Assembly (NCBI RefSeq): GCF_964355755.1
Contig: NC_092678.1
Span: 24,658,365-24,718,364 of the forward strand
From: Antedon mediterranea
Taxonomy: Eukaryota > Echinodermata > Crinoidea > Comatulida > Antedonidae
Length of the DNA stretch: 60,000 nucleotides
Direction of reading: 5' to 3'
Part shown: positions 1-12,300 of the stretch, piece by piece
How positions within the stretch are numbered: the first letter of the stretch is position 1
How the letters are laid out: each line of letters begins with the position of its first letter
Translations under genes and position numbers: made by a program
The notes under the pieces: model-generated
What the model was told of the DNA's origin: nothing
Database searches by the model: none
What the model saw: the letters and a program-made list of their open reading frames with translations, nothing else

Positions 1-110
1 GTGTAAATTCAGCTTTAGGGAAGCATAGACAAAGGGTACAGAAGGAATTGACGTTAGGCCATTAATATTGTTAAAGCATCATTTTTAACAAAAAACATAT
101 TTTCACTTAC

Positions 111-301
111 TAAATCTAACGTTAAACTTGCAAAATGTCCCTGAGTATTCCAGCTTGATGAATTGGCTAACTGTAAGCCGGTGCCATCAAAGTTCATACT
201 AAATTGACCCTGTGGACATTGTCGCTCACTGTAGCAGTCACCGGCTGTGCCAAAAGGTACAAACTGACCCTGTGTTGTTCTAGAAAATGTGGCATCATCA
301 A
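111..301 (-). CDS. ADAMTS9: ADAMTS exon 33: GON domain, later part; last exon in the window
   Basis: 63 codons plus two bases: [48 protein letters not shown]. Entry phase 1, exit phase 0 at a GTAAGT donor, so at least one more exon with the final GON cysteines and the stop lies to the left of the window. Confidence 0.93.
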
Positions 302-3300
302 CTGCAGTAATAAAACAAAAATATTGAATGAATAATATACAGTACAAATTAAACTGCTTTCACATCGCCCTGAGAAAAATATCAGGGAAAATGGGTACAG
401 GTTTGATTTGAATCCGTACCTGATTTGAACTCCGAATTCAAGAAGCCCTTTGTTTCCAGAAATCATACATTTTTTTTCTTTTGACCAATCAACAGTGAGC
501 ATGAATGACCTCACTTGACAACGGAAAACCGAAAGCACACAAAGCTTGTGCCGGGCCGAATCTGGGCTTTAAAAGACATGAGAAGTTGATGATTTATTAT
601 GAAAGGAACCATTACTCACCCATAATCTGCATATTTGTAATATTAAATCGTATTTTACTGAATGTAGTATAGCCTGCTTCTTCATGCCCCCGACTCGTAC
701 ATTGGCAGTTATCATCTCTTCTGCCTTGGTTAGGGCAACTTTTAGGATTTAATAACCTACAACAAATACAAATCATTTGGAATAAATGCTTAAAATTCAT
801 TGAGAAATAAAACTGCAATAAAAGAAATAGTTTCTCTCGAGAATGTTATAAAAAATGTTATCAATAATGTTTTCGAGAGTTTTATCGAGACTGTTATCAA
901 GAATGTTATTGAGAATTTTATCAACAATGTTATCAGGAATTTTATCAAGAATGTTATCAAGAGTCAAAATTCTATCAAGAATATTATTACCTTTTTGAAT
1001 ATATTTCAGAATAGTTTTCATCTTCATATTTTAATGACAAGAATTCTTGAGGATAATTTGAGTTCATCTGATGACAATAAACTCTAAGTTGTTTTCCTTG
1101 TACTCTGATTGTGTAGTGCTGATCTGTTGTAGACCCTAATAAATGTTTTACTTCAGAACAACTGGATGGACTACCTATAAGAACAAGTGATTATGATTCA
1201 TATGTGAAAATAGCAAGTGTAAAGTGTAAATAGCTAACAAGTGTAAATAGCTTTACTCAAAAACTTACATGAAACACTATTGCACTTTCTCTCGGTTTCT
1301 GGCATAATAGAGGGCGCCACATTGCAATTAGATATAGGTAGCCTTACGCCATCGTGTCCTCTACATTGAACCTTTCGACTTTGAATACCCTCTCCACATT
1401 CCTTAGAACACTGCAAAGAAAAATAAAAACAAACATCTTTATTTTTTTTCTTATTAATGTTTATTTTTGTTATAATTGGAGTAACCCACATAAATATTTA
1501 ATTTTTATTTTATTTTATTTCACATACATCCAACAGCGATATCAGCAATTACATTTCCTTAAAGACTCAAAAATAAATACATAAGATTAAAGTAAATAAT
1601 GTTAGTATTAAAAGAAAGTCTTATAATATACCTCACTCCATGGACCTGTTCTCCATTGGTGAGTCCAGTGGCACTCGCCAGCATTGCAGCGTCTTCTGGT
1701 AGAGGGGCGTGTTTGTGGGTGACATCTATTGCCCATATTTGGGAGAGGTAACCCTCTTGGGTCCATCATGTGACACTTTACATCTCTTAGACTCACTCCT
1801 TCTCCACAAGTTGTTGAACACTGAAGAAAAACAAATTAGCCAATTAAGTATCATATTTCTGCAATGTTGTACAAAAAAATTAACAATAAATACCGTGTAT
1901 CTTCTGGTATAATCCTACCACCCTAGAACATGAAATTGGGCCAACTTTGGGGGGTGGGATTATACTTGGGGAAAGCCTGGTTCTGGAAGAAAAAATGATT
2001 GTTAAGCAAAAGTCAATACTGGGACTATACCCGGGGATATGCCTGTTTGTGAAATCAGACATAAAGTAGGGGTGGGATTAATAGAGGGATAATTCCAGAG
2101 GATATACGGTACAAATTTGCTGTTAACAAATTAATGTCATTTATTTATTTGACAAAACATATGTTGTACAAGGCCATGTGTGCAGTATTGAACAAAACCA
2201 CAAAATGTAACAATTTAAACAAACAAAAAATCTAGAAAACTGGCAGAAATTATCAAATAAAAATGTCACCAACCTCTTGCCACGCCCCAGCAACCCAAGC
2301 ATGCGGTAACCTAGATACCGGACATGCCTCACGGTTACACTTCTTAGTCAGACGTGGTTTGGTGTCAACGTTACAATGACCTTCATTGACCTCGATACCA
2401 CGTCTGTTTTGACACACGGCTCGGCGTGTTCTTGTTCCGCTGCCACACGTCTTGGAACACTGTTGTAAATTACAATTCAAAAGTTGGTATAAATAAGCAG
2501 AGAATGCAATGTATTTATTTGGGTTTTATTTGCAAGATTAAATAAATAGATTGAAATTTAAAAAAAAAAGAAACAGAAAAGTAGCGTTTTTAAGGATTTC
2601 ATTAGTACATAGAAATTAAAGGGGAAAAATCAAGAAATTTAATCAAAATGAAAAAAAAACAAAAGAAATTTATACTGAAATATTCAACAAAAATATCTCT
2701 AAAACTTAAACTTGGAAAAAAAAATCATAAATTAGTAAAAGTGCGTGCAGTTAGAAATAATAAGAATTAAGATGTTCGCAGTTTGGTTAATATAAATAAT
2801 ATGATTATTAAAGCCCAACATTAATTATGAATATTATGTACCGTATATTGTTTTTATGTTATAAAATTGACATTGCTATTCAACAATAAGTAGTAGATAC
2901 ATTTATTTACATTATTGTCTTTCCAAACAATACAACAGGTCTTCCAAGAAATAGAAATTAATTTAACAGTTTTAATATTTTAAATAAATGATTGTTTGAA
3001 ATTTGTTGCATCTACAAACAAATAATTCTCCAAAAATTTCATCTGGTTTCAAATGGATATTTAAAAAATAAAGTTAACATTTATTTTTTTTTTTTATTAA
3101 ACATGACGGCTGCCTTGTTTCACTGTTATTTCATAGAGATATTATAATACCTCTATGGTTATATTTATCGTGTTGGATAGTTAATTCAAGGAAGACCTGT
3201 ATCATGTACTGTTCTTCTACACACCTTAGTCCACGAATCAGTTCTCCATTTAAATGCTTTGCAATGCTTACGATGGCAGCTTTTAACGTTCGTAGGCTTG

Positions 3301-6300
3301 TCAGTTGGACATACAGATAGGGGTGCAACAGAACTACCGTTCATGCAGCGTACGACACGTGTACGAACGCCAGTACCGCATGAACTAGAGCACTAGGAAA
3401 ATAAGAGAAAGGGATACTTATAGGGTCAAAGGTGAGGAGTGGGAGGAGAATGTGGTGGTGTGTTAAGTGCATGGGGTTGAGAAGGTTGGATATAATGGGA
3501 AAGAGGATAGAAGTTATTTTCTTTTATTACCATGTACAGAGAGCTCATAATCCTGTACTATGATTATGAATATGTGTTAATAAATGGAATGGCAAATTCC
3601 CAGGTTACATGGCCAACGTTGTCATAAGTACACTGCACACATAAGTATAGTTAATGCTGCTTTTACTGACTGGCTGTCAAAAACATTAGCTATAAAACAC
3701 TTAAACACTCTTAATTAATATTAACTGATTTTACGTTTCATTGTGTTATATACGTATATACAATAACAAGCTCAATAAAAGCATTTATTACATTATATAA
3801 CCAAATTATCTAAAAAAAACGTTTGCAGACTGACATTTGTACCAGCTAGGATATTAAGCGGTTTAAATGCTGCAGACTGACATTTATACCAGCTAGGATA
3901 TTAGGCGGTTTAAATGCTGCAGACTGACATTTGTACCAGCTAGGATATTAAGCGGTTTAAATGCTGCAGACTGACATTTATACCAGCTAGGATATTAAGC
4001 GGTTTAAATGCTGCAGACTGACATTTGTACCAGCTAGGATATTAGGCGGTTTAAATGCTGCAGACTGACATTTGTACCAGCTAGGATATTAAGCGGTTTA
4101 AATGCTGCAGACTGACATTTGTACCAGCTAGGATATTAAGCGGTTTAAATGCTGCAGACTGACATTTGTACCAGCTAGGATATTAAGCGGTTTAAATGCT
4201 GCAGACTGACATTTGTACCAGCTAGGATATTAAGCGGTTTAAATGGTGCAGACTGACATTTATACCAGCTAGGATATTAGGCGGTTTAAATGCTGCAGAC
4301 TGACATTTGTACCAGCTAGGATATTAAGCGGTTTAAATGCTGCAGACTGACATTTGTACCAGCTAGGATATTAAGCGGTTTAAATGGTGCAGACTGACAT
4401 TTATACCAGCTAGGATATTAAGCGGTTTAAATGCTGCACACTGACATTTATACCAGCTAGGATATTAAGCGGTTTAAATGCTGCAGACTGACATTTGTAC
4501 CAGCTAGGATATTAAGCGGTTTAAATGCTGCAGACTGACATTTGTACCAGCTAGGATATTAAGCGGTTTAAATGCTGCAGACTGACATTTGTACCAGCTA
4601 GGATATTAAGCGGTTTAAATGCTGCAGACTGACATTTGTACCAGCTAGGATATTAAGCGGTTTAAATGCTGCAGACTGACATTTGTACCAGCTAGGATAT
4701 TAAGCGGTTTAAATGGTGCAGACTGACATTTGTACCAGCTAGGATATTAAGCGGTTTAAATGCTGCACACTGACATTTATACCAGCTAGGATATTAAGCG
4801 GTTTAAATGGTGCAGACTGACATTTGTACCAGCTAGGATATTAAGCGGTTTAAATGCTGCAGACTGACATTTATACCAGCTAGGATATTAAGCGGTTTAA
4901 ATGCTGCAGACTGACATTTGTACCAGCTAGGATATTAAGCGGTTTAAATGGTGCAGACTGACATTTATACCAGCTAGGATATTAAGCGGTTTAAATGCTG
5001 CAGACTGACATTTGTACCAGCTAGGATATTAAGCGGTTTAAATGCTGCAGACTGACATTTGTACCAGCTAGGATATTAAGCGGTTTAAATGCTGCAGACT
5101 GACATTTGTACCAGCTAGGATATTAAGCGGTTTAAATGGTGCAGACTGACATTTATACCAGCTAGGATATTAGGCGGTTTAAATGCTGCAGACTGACATT
5201 TGTACCAGCTAGGATATTAAGCGGTTTAAATGCTGCAGACTGACATTTGTACCAGCTAGGATATTAAGCGGTTTAAATGGTGCAGACTGACATTTATACC
5301 AGCTAGGATATTAAGCGGTTTAAATGCTGCACACTGACATTTATACCAGCTAGGATATTAAGCGGTTTAAATGCTGCAGACTGACATTTGTACCAGCTAG
5401 GATATTAAGCGGTTTAAATGCTGCAGACTGACATTTGTACCAGCTAGGATATTAAGCGGTTTAAATGCTGCAGACTGACATTTGTACCAGCTAGGATATT
5501 AAGCGGTTTAAATGCTGCAGACTGACATTTGTACCAGCTAGGATATTAAGCGGTTTAAATGCTGCAGACTGACATTTGTACCAGCTAGGATATTAAGCGG
5601 TTTAAATGGTGCAGACTGACATTTGTACCAGCTAGGATATTAAGCGGTTTAAATGCTGCAGACTGACATTTATACCAGCTAGGATATTAAGCGGTTTAAA
5701 TGGTGCAGACTGACATTTGTACCAGCTAGGATATTAAGCGGTTTAAATGCTGCAGACTGACATTTGTACCAGCTAGGATATTAAGCGGTTTAAATGCTCA
5801 TGCTACTTTAAGTTTCGGAATAATTAGAAACCTAACATACATTTTAGCCAATCACAGCACACCATGCAAAAATGATTTAATATTTCTATAATGGTTTAAC
5901 TATACAACTTTCACAATATTGTACACCTTTGGATTGATTGAATTATTTGATTCCATTGTTAGTTATTAGACTGTTGTGAACTGGAACTACATTGATAATT
6001 GATCATGTAATGTTGCTGAACATTAATTTTACCTGGCTCCAAGGCCCTGTTTCCCATCCTATACACTGTTCCTTCTTGCAGGATTTTCTCTCTTCTGGTT
6101 TGTCTAATCCACATGACGCATCGGAAAGGACTTTCCCGGTTCTTGACTGGCAAGTAACAGTTCGTACACGGTAACCAGTACCGCAGGTTACAGAGCACTG
6201 TCAATAAAATTATAAACAACATTTATAATAAATATTAACTCACTCACAAGCAACAGTACAATAATAGATAATTGTATACATATCAGTGATGAAGGGTTAG

Positions 6301-9300
6301 TGTTGCCTGAAAGCTCTGCTAACTTTTCTGGCTGTCTACTTTATCGTTTTGATTTAGCTTTTCGCTTTTTATTTTTGTATCTCCATTGAGATCCAGCCAC
6401 TGATACCCACAGCAATAATCGAAAGGCAACTTACTGAAAAAATGACAATGCTGTGGGTATCATTGAGATCCAGCCAATGATACCCACAGCATTGACATTT
6501 TTCAGTGCTTATTTTTTTGTATCTCCATTGAGATCCAGCCACTGATACCCACAGCATTGTCATTTTTCAGTGCTTTTTTTTGTATCTCCATTGAGATCCA
6601 GCCAATGATACCCACAGCATTGTCATTTTTTCAGTGCTTTTTTTGTATCTCCATTGAGATCCAGCCAATGATACCCACCACAGCATTGTCATTTTTTCAG
6701 TAATTTGCCTGATTTATATAAAATATATACAGTACTACATAATGGTTTCATATAAAATATAATAATTCTAGTTATTAATTAGGAGAAAAATGAAATTTTT
6801 AACAAATTCCTAAGTTATACAATCATCTGGATTTATTTTGCAAAACAGTAGGAAGCAGAAATTATTCATAATTCAATAGCTAGCGAGTCGTTGAAGCATG
6901 GAGAACGAAGACACAACATATTTTATGATTTACAGCTCAATACAACTCCTAATACTAACAATTTAAGAATCACTGATACTGGCATTATCTCCCATTGAGA
7001 TCCCATCACCAAAACACATTCCATTAAATAATAATAATCTAGTGTTACCATGGTAACATAAAGTTTTGATAATAAGAATCTTCCAAAAGGTCAAATTTAT
7101 TAAATATTTTTATTTTAGAATAATTATATTGCGATATATTGTGACTTTTTTTGGCGCTTTTTTTGTTTACTTTTGATTTAGCTTTCTGGTTATTGTATTT
7201 GTATCTCCAGCATTGTAATTATTTTCAGAGATGATCTGCCTTTGGATATCTACTATAATGTAATATACATAACCATTTTAGTTAGCTGATGTTAGCCTCA
7301 ATACTATGAACTCCTACAAAAGCAAACTTTACTGAAAGTAAAAGAAACAAATCCAGGAGAGTCAGACCATGATAAACTCTTACAACAACAAACGAACCAG
7401 ACAGATACCCAAACAATTGCTATAATAAATTTCAATCAATTCTTAGTGTGACATGAGAGAGAGAGAAGAAAAAAGTTATATTAAAAAGAAATTAACTTAC
7501 TTTATGTTTAATTTTAAAATATGATCCGTTGATGGTAAGAGTAACTAAGCATACATTAGTGTTTGAACAAACATCATGACATCAGAGTCAGACATTTAAA
7601 CAGTTAAAATATCATAAGGGAGTTTGCGGTGGTGACCACCAATTTATCATGACCCCATCAGATTTGGAGCAAGATGAAACCAGGTTAAACACCTGGTGGC
7701 TATCAGTTCCAGCCAATCAAAATGTGTTTGAAAATTATAAAGCAGACTATAGACTGAAGAAAGGTTGTGATAGGCTGTAGGTAGAGGCCATGGGAGGAGA
7801 CAGGGGCCAATTCAGCCAATCATTAATTATTCTGTAATTTGATTTTAGTTAATTTGCATAGTTCAAAGGTCATCCAAATTGAATTTTAAAAAATTATGTA
7901 TGACTCCCGAAGGAGCCACACAGAGTAAATATGTCTGATGACATCACAGTTTATTCAACAAATCATGAGGTGATAAATAATTTTGACCAATGAAATTACC
8001 GATAGCATAATATTATTATCTTCTAACAAAGTTTTTCTAACAAAGCATTGAGTTCTAACCTTTTTATACTGTAACTTGTAATACATTGAAGCAGTGTTAC
8101 AGCCATCTTAATATAAAGTTATGTTAACCACTTAACACTGTACAGTAGGCCTACACATTAACGTTACCTATTATAATATACATTTAATTCCTTTTAAACA
8201 GCAGTGTTTTTTTTCTCAATAATTACACAATATTAACAATATACTCTAGACCTATTATTCATCAATGGTCATTTAGACAGACTGTGGCTATCTTGCTGAT
8301 AGTTACAGTAACAACAAATTAAATCTATAATAAGCTATTTTACAAAATTCTTAATAAGTAACCACAAATGTTCAAATACAGTAAATATACAAAGGTGTTG
8401 ACTGACTAATACATACATTATATAGTAAATACTTCAAAATATACAAATCATCTAAATTTGAACTGAAGATATTATATATTAATAAACTGCAGCAGCGTTC
8501 AGGTACCAGAATTAGGAAGCAGGGTCATTGATCCTAATTATGTCCCTTTCTCAATCCGTTCCTGGAAAACTGTATTCCAAATATAATATGTTACATCTGC
8601 TCGTACTAAACATAATCTAACACAACTCATTAATTATCATCATAATTTTATATTAAAATAATAATTAAACTGTTTAATATCCTGAGTGAATTACTTAGTT
8701 TAATTTAAGTTTCATAATTAAATTAATTAAATCATACATGTTTACCTATGTTTTCAATATATAGTTCCAAATGATCCCAACAACTAAGTATCCACCCGGC
8801 ACAACTTATCTACTTTCCCATAGATAGACAATCTGTCTTACAGACCTCTTAGGCTAACAGAGTCATACCCTGTAAGCTAACTGATCAATTAATTTAGCTT
8901 ACAGACCTCTTAGGCTAACAGAGTCATACCCTGTAAGCTAACTGATCAATTAATTTAGCTTACAGACCTCTTAGGCTAACAGAGTCATACCCTGTAAGCT
9001 AACTGATCAATTAATTTAGCTACCTTTTATAATGAAGAAAATTAAGTGTGTCGCACGGACCCAAACTCTAAGGATATTGGAGGTAATCTCTTCCTCCTAG
9101 AAAATAAGTAATGAATGATTACAGTATGAGCTGCACAGATGCTAAGTTGAAATGCTAACCTTTTAACTAGACATATCCAGGTGTTAAGCAAACTGTGCTA
9201 AACCTTACCTCACTTTATGCAGAGCAGAGTTTATACAAGCAGCACCACCCAGTGAGAACAGCGTAATTCACTATGACCTTTCACTATACTTCTTATGATA

Positions 9301-12300
9301 TCATCTATCACTTACAATATTAAGTTATCACAGTCAGACTATACGATCAGATCACAACGATTGATAATTTATAGGTCCGCACTCATAAATGTTGCAAAGG
9401 TGGGACACATGAATGTTATGAGCAAAGGTGGGAAACATGAATGTTATGGGAGGACATGTGTCGGATGATTTCTTCTACCTAGTATAGAGCATATTTTTGG
9501 GCCGCACCTTCAGTTGCAATTAAGAGTTGAGTGTATAGATACATAGGCCCTATAGCATACCAATAATTAGGAGTAACCTTCTGAAACAAACAAAATAGAC
9601 TATGTACACTACTGGACACATTAATTTAAATACTGGCAAAAAAAGTTTTATCAGTAAACATTTAAATTACTTAACAATTAACTTCCACTTTACTGCAGCT
9701 CTAGGAATGTTTTTTTATTTATTTCATTATATTTATTATAAATAAATATTAATTTATTAATCAAAAGGCAGATTACTGAATGAAATGACAATGATGTGGG
9801 TATCAGTGGCTGGATCTTAATGCAGATACAAAAAAAAAAGCAATGAAAAAATGACAATGCTGTGGGTATCAGTGGCTGGATCTCAATGGAGATACAAATA
9901 AAATAAGCACTGAAAAAATGACAATGCTGTGGGTATCAGTGGCTGGATCTCAATGGAGATACAAAATAAAATAAGCACTGAAAAAATGACAATGCTGTGG
10001 GTATCAGTGGCTGGATCTCAATGGAGATACAAAATGACAATGCTGTGGGTATCAGTGGCTGGATCTCAATGGAGATACAAAATAAAATAAGCAAAAATCT
10101 AAATCAAAACAATAAAGTAAAACAGCCAGAAAGAAATTGCAGAGTTTTTGGGTAACAGTAGCTCTTGCTCAGTGAAAGATTAGTAACAGTGTATTCTTAG
10201 GAGCAAGTTGGCTGGTATTAAAAGTCTTTTATCGGTATTATACAGAGGTTATTAATCTCTAGCAAAATAATGATACAGTTAAGTAAATAATTAATAACAT
10301 TTTAAATAATTAATAAATAAAGCTAATTCATTGTAGCACCAATTTTCATGAAATTAAGAAGATTTGATTTATATAAATCCAATAAATATGCAGTGATAAA
10401 TATATCGCAATAAAGAATCAAAGTGTACAAATTATACATTACATTGTTCATTAGGATGTATTTAGCCAATCAGCACACATGTATTGTATTCATTAGGATG
10501 TATTTAACCAATCAGCACACATGTTTTATAAATTCAGAACAGACACGATAGAGGGCACACTTTTACTTTACCTAACTTTATAAAATTTTCTGACAAAACT
10601 AATTATTGTTATTTCAATTTTAAAATATACATACGTAGACAACTAATTCTCAAATTCACATAAATTAACAAATAAATTAATTGGCTATCCTACCGAAGAC
10701 CATGGATCTCTCCTCCAGGAGTTAGTACAAGGTAGTCTGTTGCAGTGTATTGTGTCAGCTGGTCGCTGGCTACTATCGCATCTATCCATATCTATTGTGC
10801 TACCATCTTCTGCAACACAAGCTATTACACGTGACTGTTGGCCAGTGCCACAACTCACAGAACACTGAAAATATTAATTAATGTCTTGCATAGAATTTTA
10901 AAAATTCTCAATTTAGGCATATTGCTAAGCAGGCCCATAGGTAGGGGGATGGGGGATAGTTTTACGGTTCAAGAAAACCCCTTAACCTAGAGTGACCTGG
11001 CTCTGCTAAAAATAACCATAAGTGATTACATTCATTGTCCTTTTTAAAGACTTAGTATATAAGCACGATAAATTATAATTGCCGAGTTTCTCTCTGTTGG
11101 ATGCATATGAAATAAAAAATAAAAAGATGGCAACCCTGTCATCGAACAAACATTTTAGGTCTATACACAAGATGATCTACATAAACAAAGTTTTAGAAAG
11201 ACAAGTTTTTGGGAGTGGACTTGTTCTTTGTCATGAGTGTGTCTTAAAACGTAAATATTATAAAGTGAATACAGTGATTCTGGTTATTAAAAAGAATGTC
11301 ATTTTTTACCTCTCCCCACTCTCCATAATTCCAGGTAGCACATGCATCTGTGTTGCATTTTTGAAGTGTAGTAGGTTTAGTGTTTTGATCACATGATCTT
11401 GAATCGCATTTCACTAAGCGTTCTTGAACACCGCCCCCACACGTCCTGGAACACTTCATGAGAAAGAAAACGGTTTAAGTTTTAATATTTTGTTTTCTTA
11501 TAGAGGGCAGCATACACATTAAACAACAAGTGAGAAGACAGAATTATAAGGTCTACTCTTTTGCCAAAGATGCACATTTTGTTTTGCACTGATTACAAAA
11601 TAAAACATTTCAACGTACCTCTCCCCATGGTGCAGTCCTCCATTGTGCACTTCCATGTTTCCTCGTCGCCACACAATGTGACAGATGACAGGTCTTCTCT
11701 TCTGCTGGTTTGTCGTTAATGTTGCACTCGTTGCCGGACGTTTCTTGGTTGTCACTGTACATACACGCTACATCTCGTCTTTGTGTCCCAGAGCCACAAG
11801 ATACCGAGCACTGAAAGAAGATTTATAGAACATTCATTTTTATTATTATTGTTGTAAAGTTTATAGTTAACATTGTAATGTGGTTTTAGTAAATTTTGAT
11901 TGTAGAACGCACCTTCACATCAAAGTGTGCCACTGTTACAAAAGAGTATGTTCAAATAAATTATTATTATTAATATTATAAGTAAATTAATATTTACCAG
12001 AGTCTAGGCCTACTGATTATTTTGGAAATGTCTAAACTGAGGTAGAGACTATACTCACCGGTTGCCATGGCCTTGTTCTCCACTGAGGGCACTCTCTCCT
12101 GTTGCATTCCTCTTGTGATTCTGGTTGGGCATTTGAGTTGCAAGATGATTCAGGTACTGGATTGTTTTGGTTGTCAAGGCAACTTACTAGACGTGCCCTG
12201 GTACCAGTTCCACATGTCACTGAACACTAGATAGAAAATAAATGATTCATTTTTAGCCACGCCACCTTGTAAATTATCCATTAATGTAACACGCAGTAAA

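Noticed and set aside
797-1087. Two opposite ORFs with heptad-like isoleucine/asparagine repeats
   Set aside because: They follow from the 15-bp minisatellite and overlap the true GON exon in the wrong frame.
3824-5798. Possible CRISPR-like repeat array
   Set aside because: The 47-bp units are head to tail with no unique spacers, in a eukaryotic intron.
5959-6222. 87-codon minus-strand ORF at TSP1 repeat 11
   Set aside because: It is the wrong frame; the true exon 6033-6197 reads CSVTCGTG in the neighbouring frame with matching splice phases.
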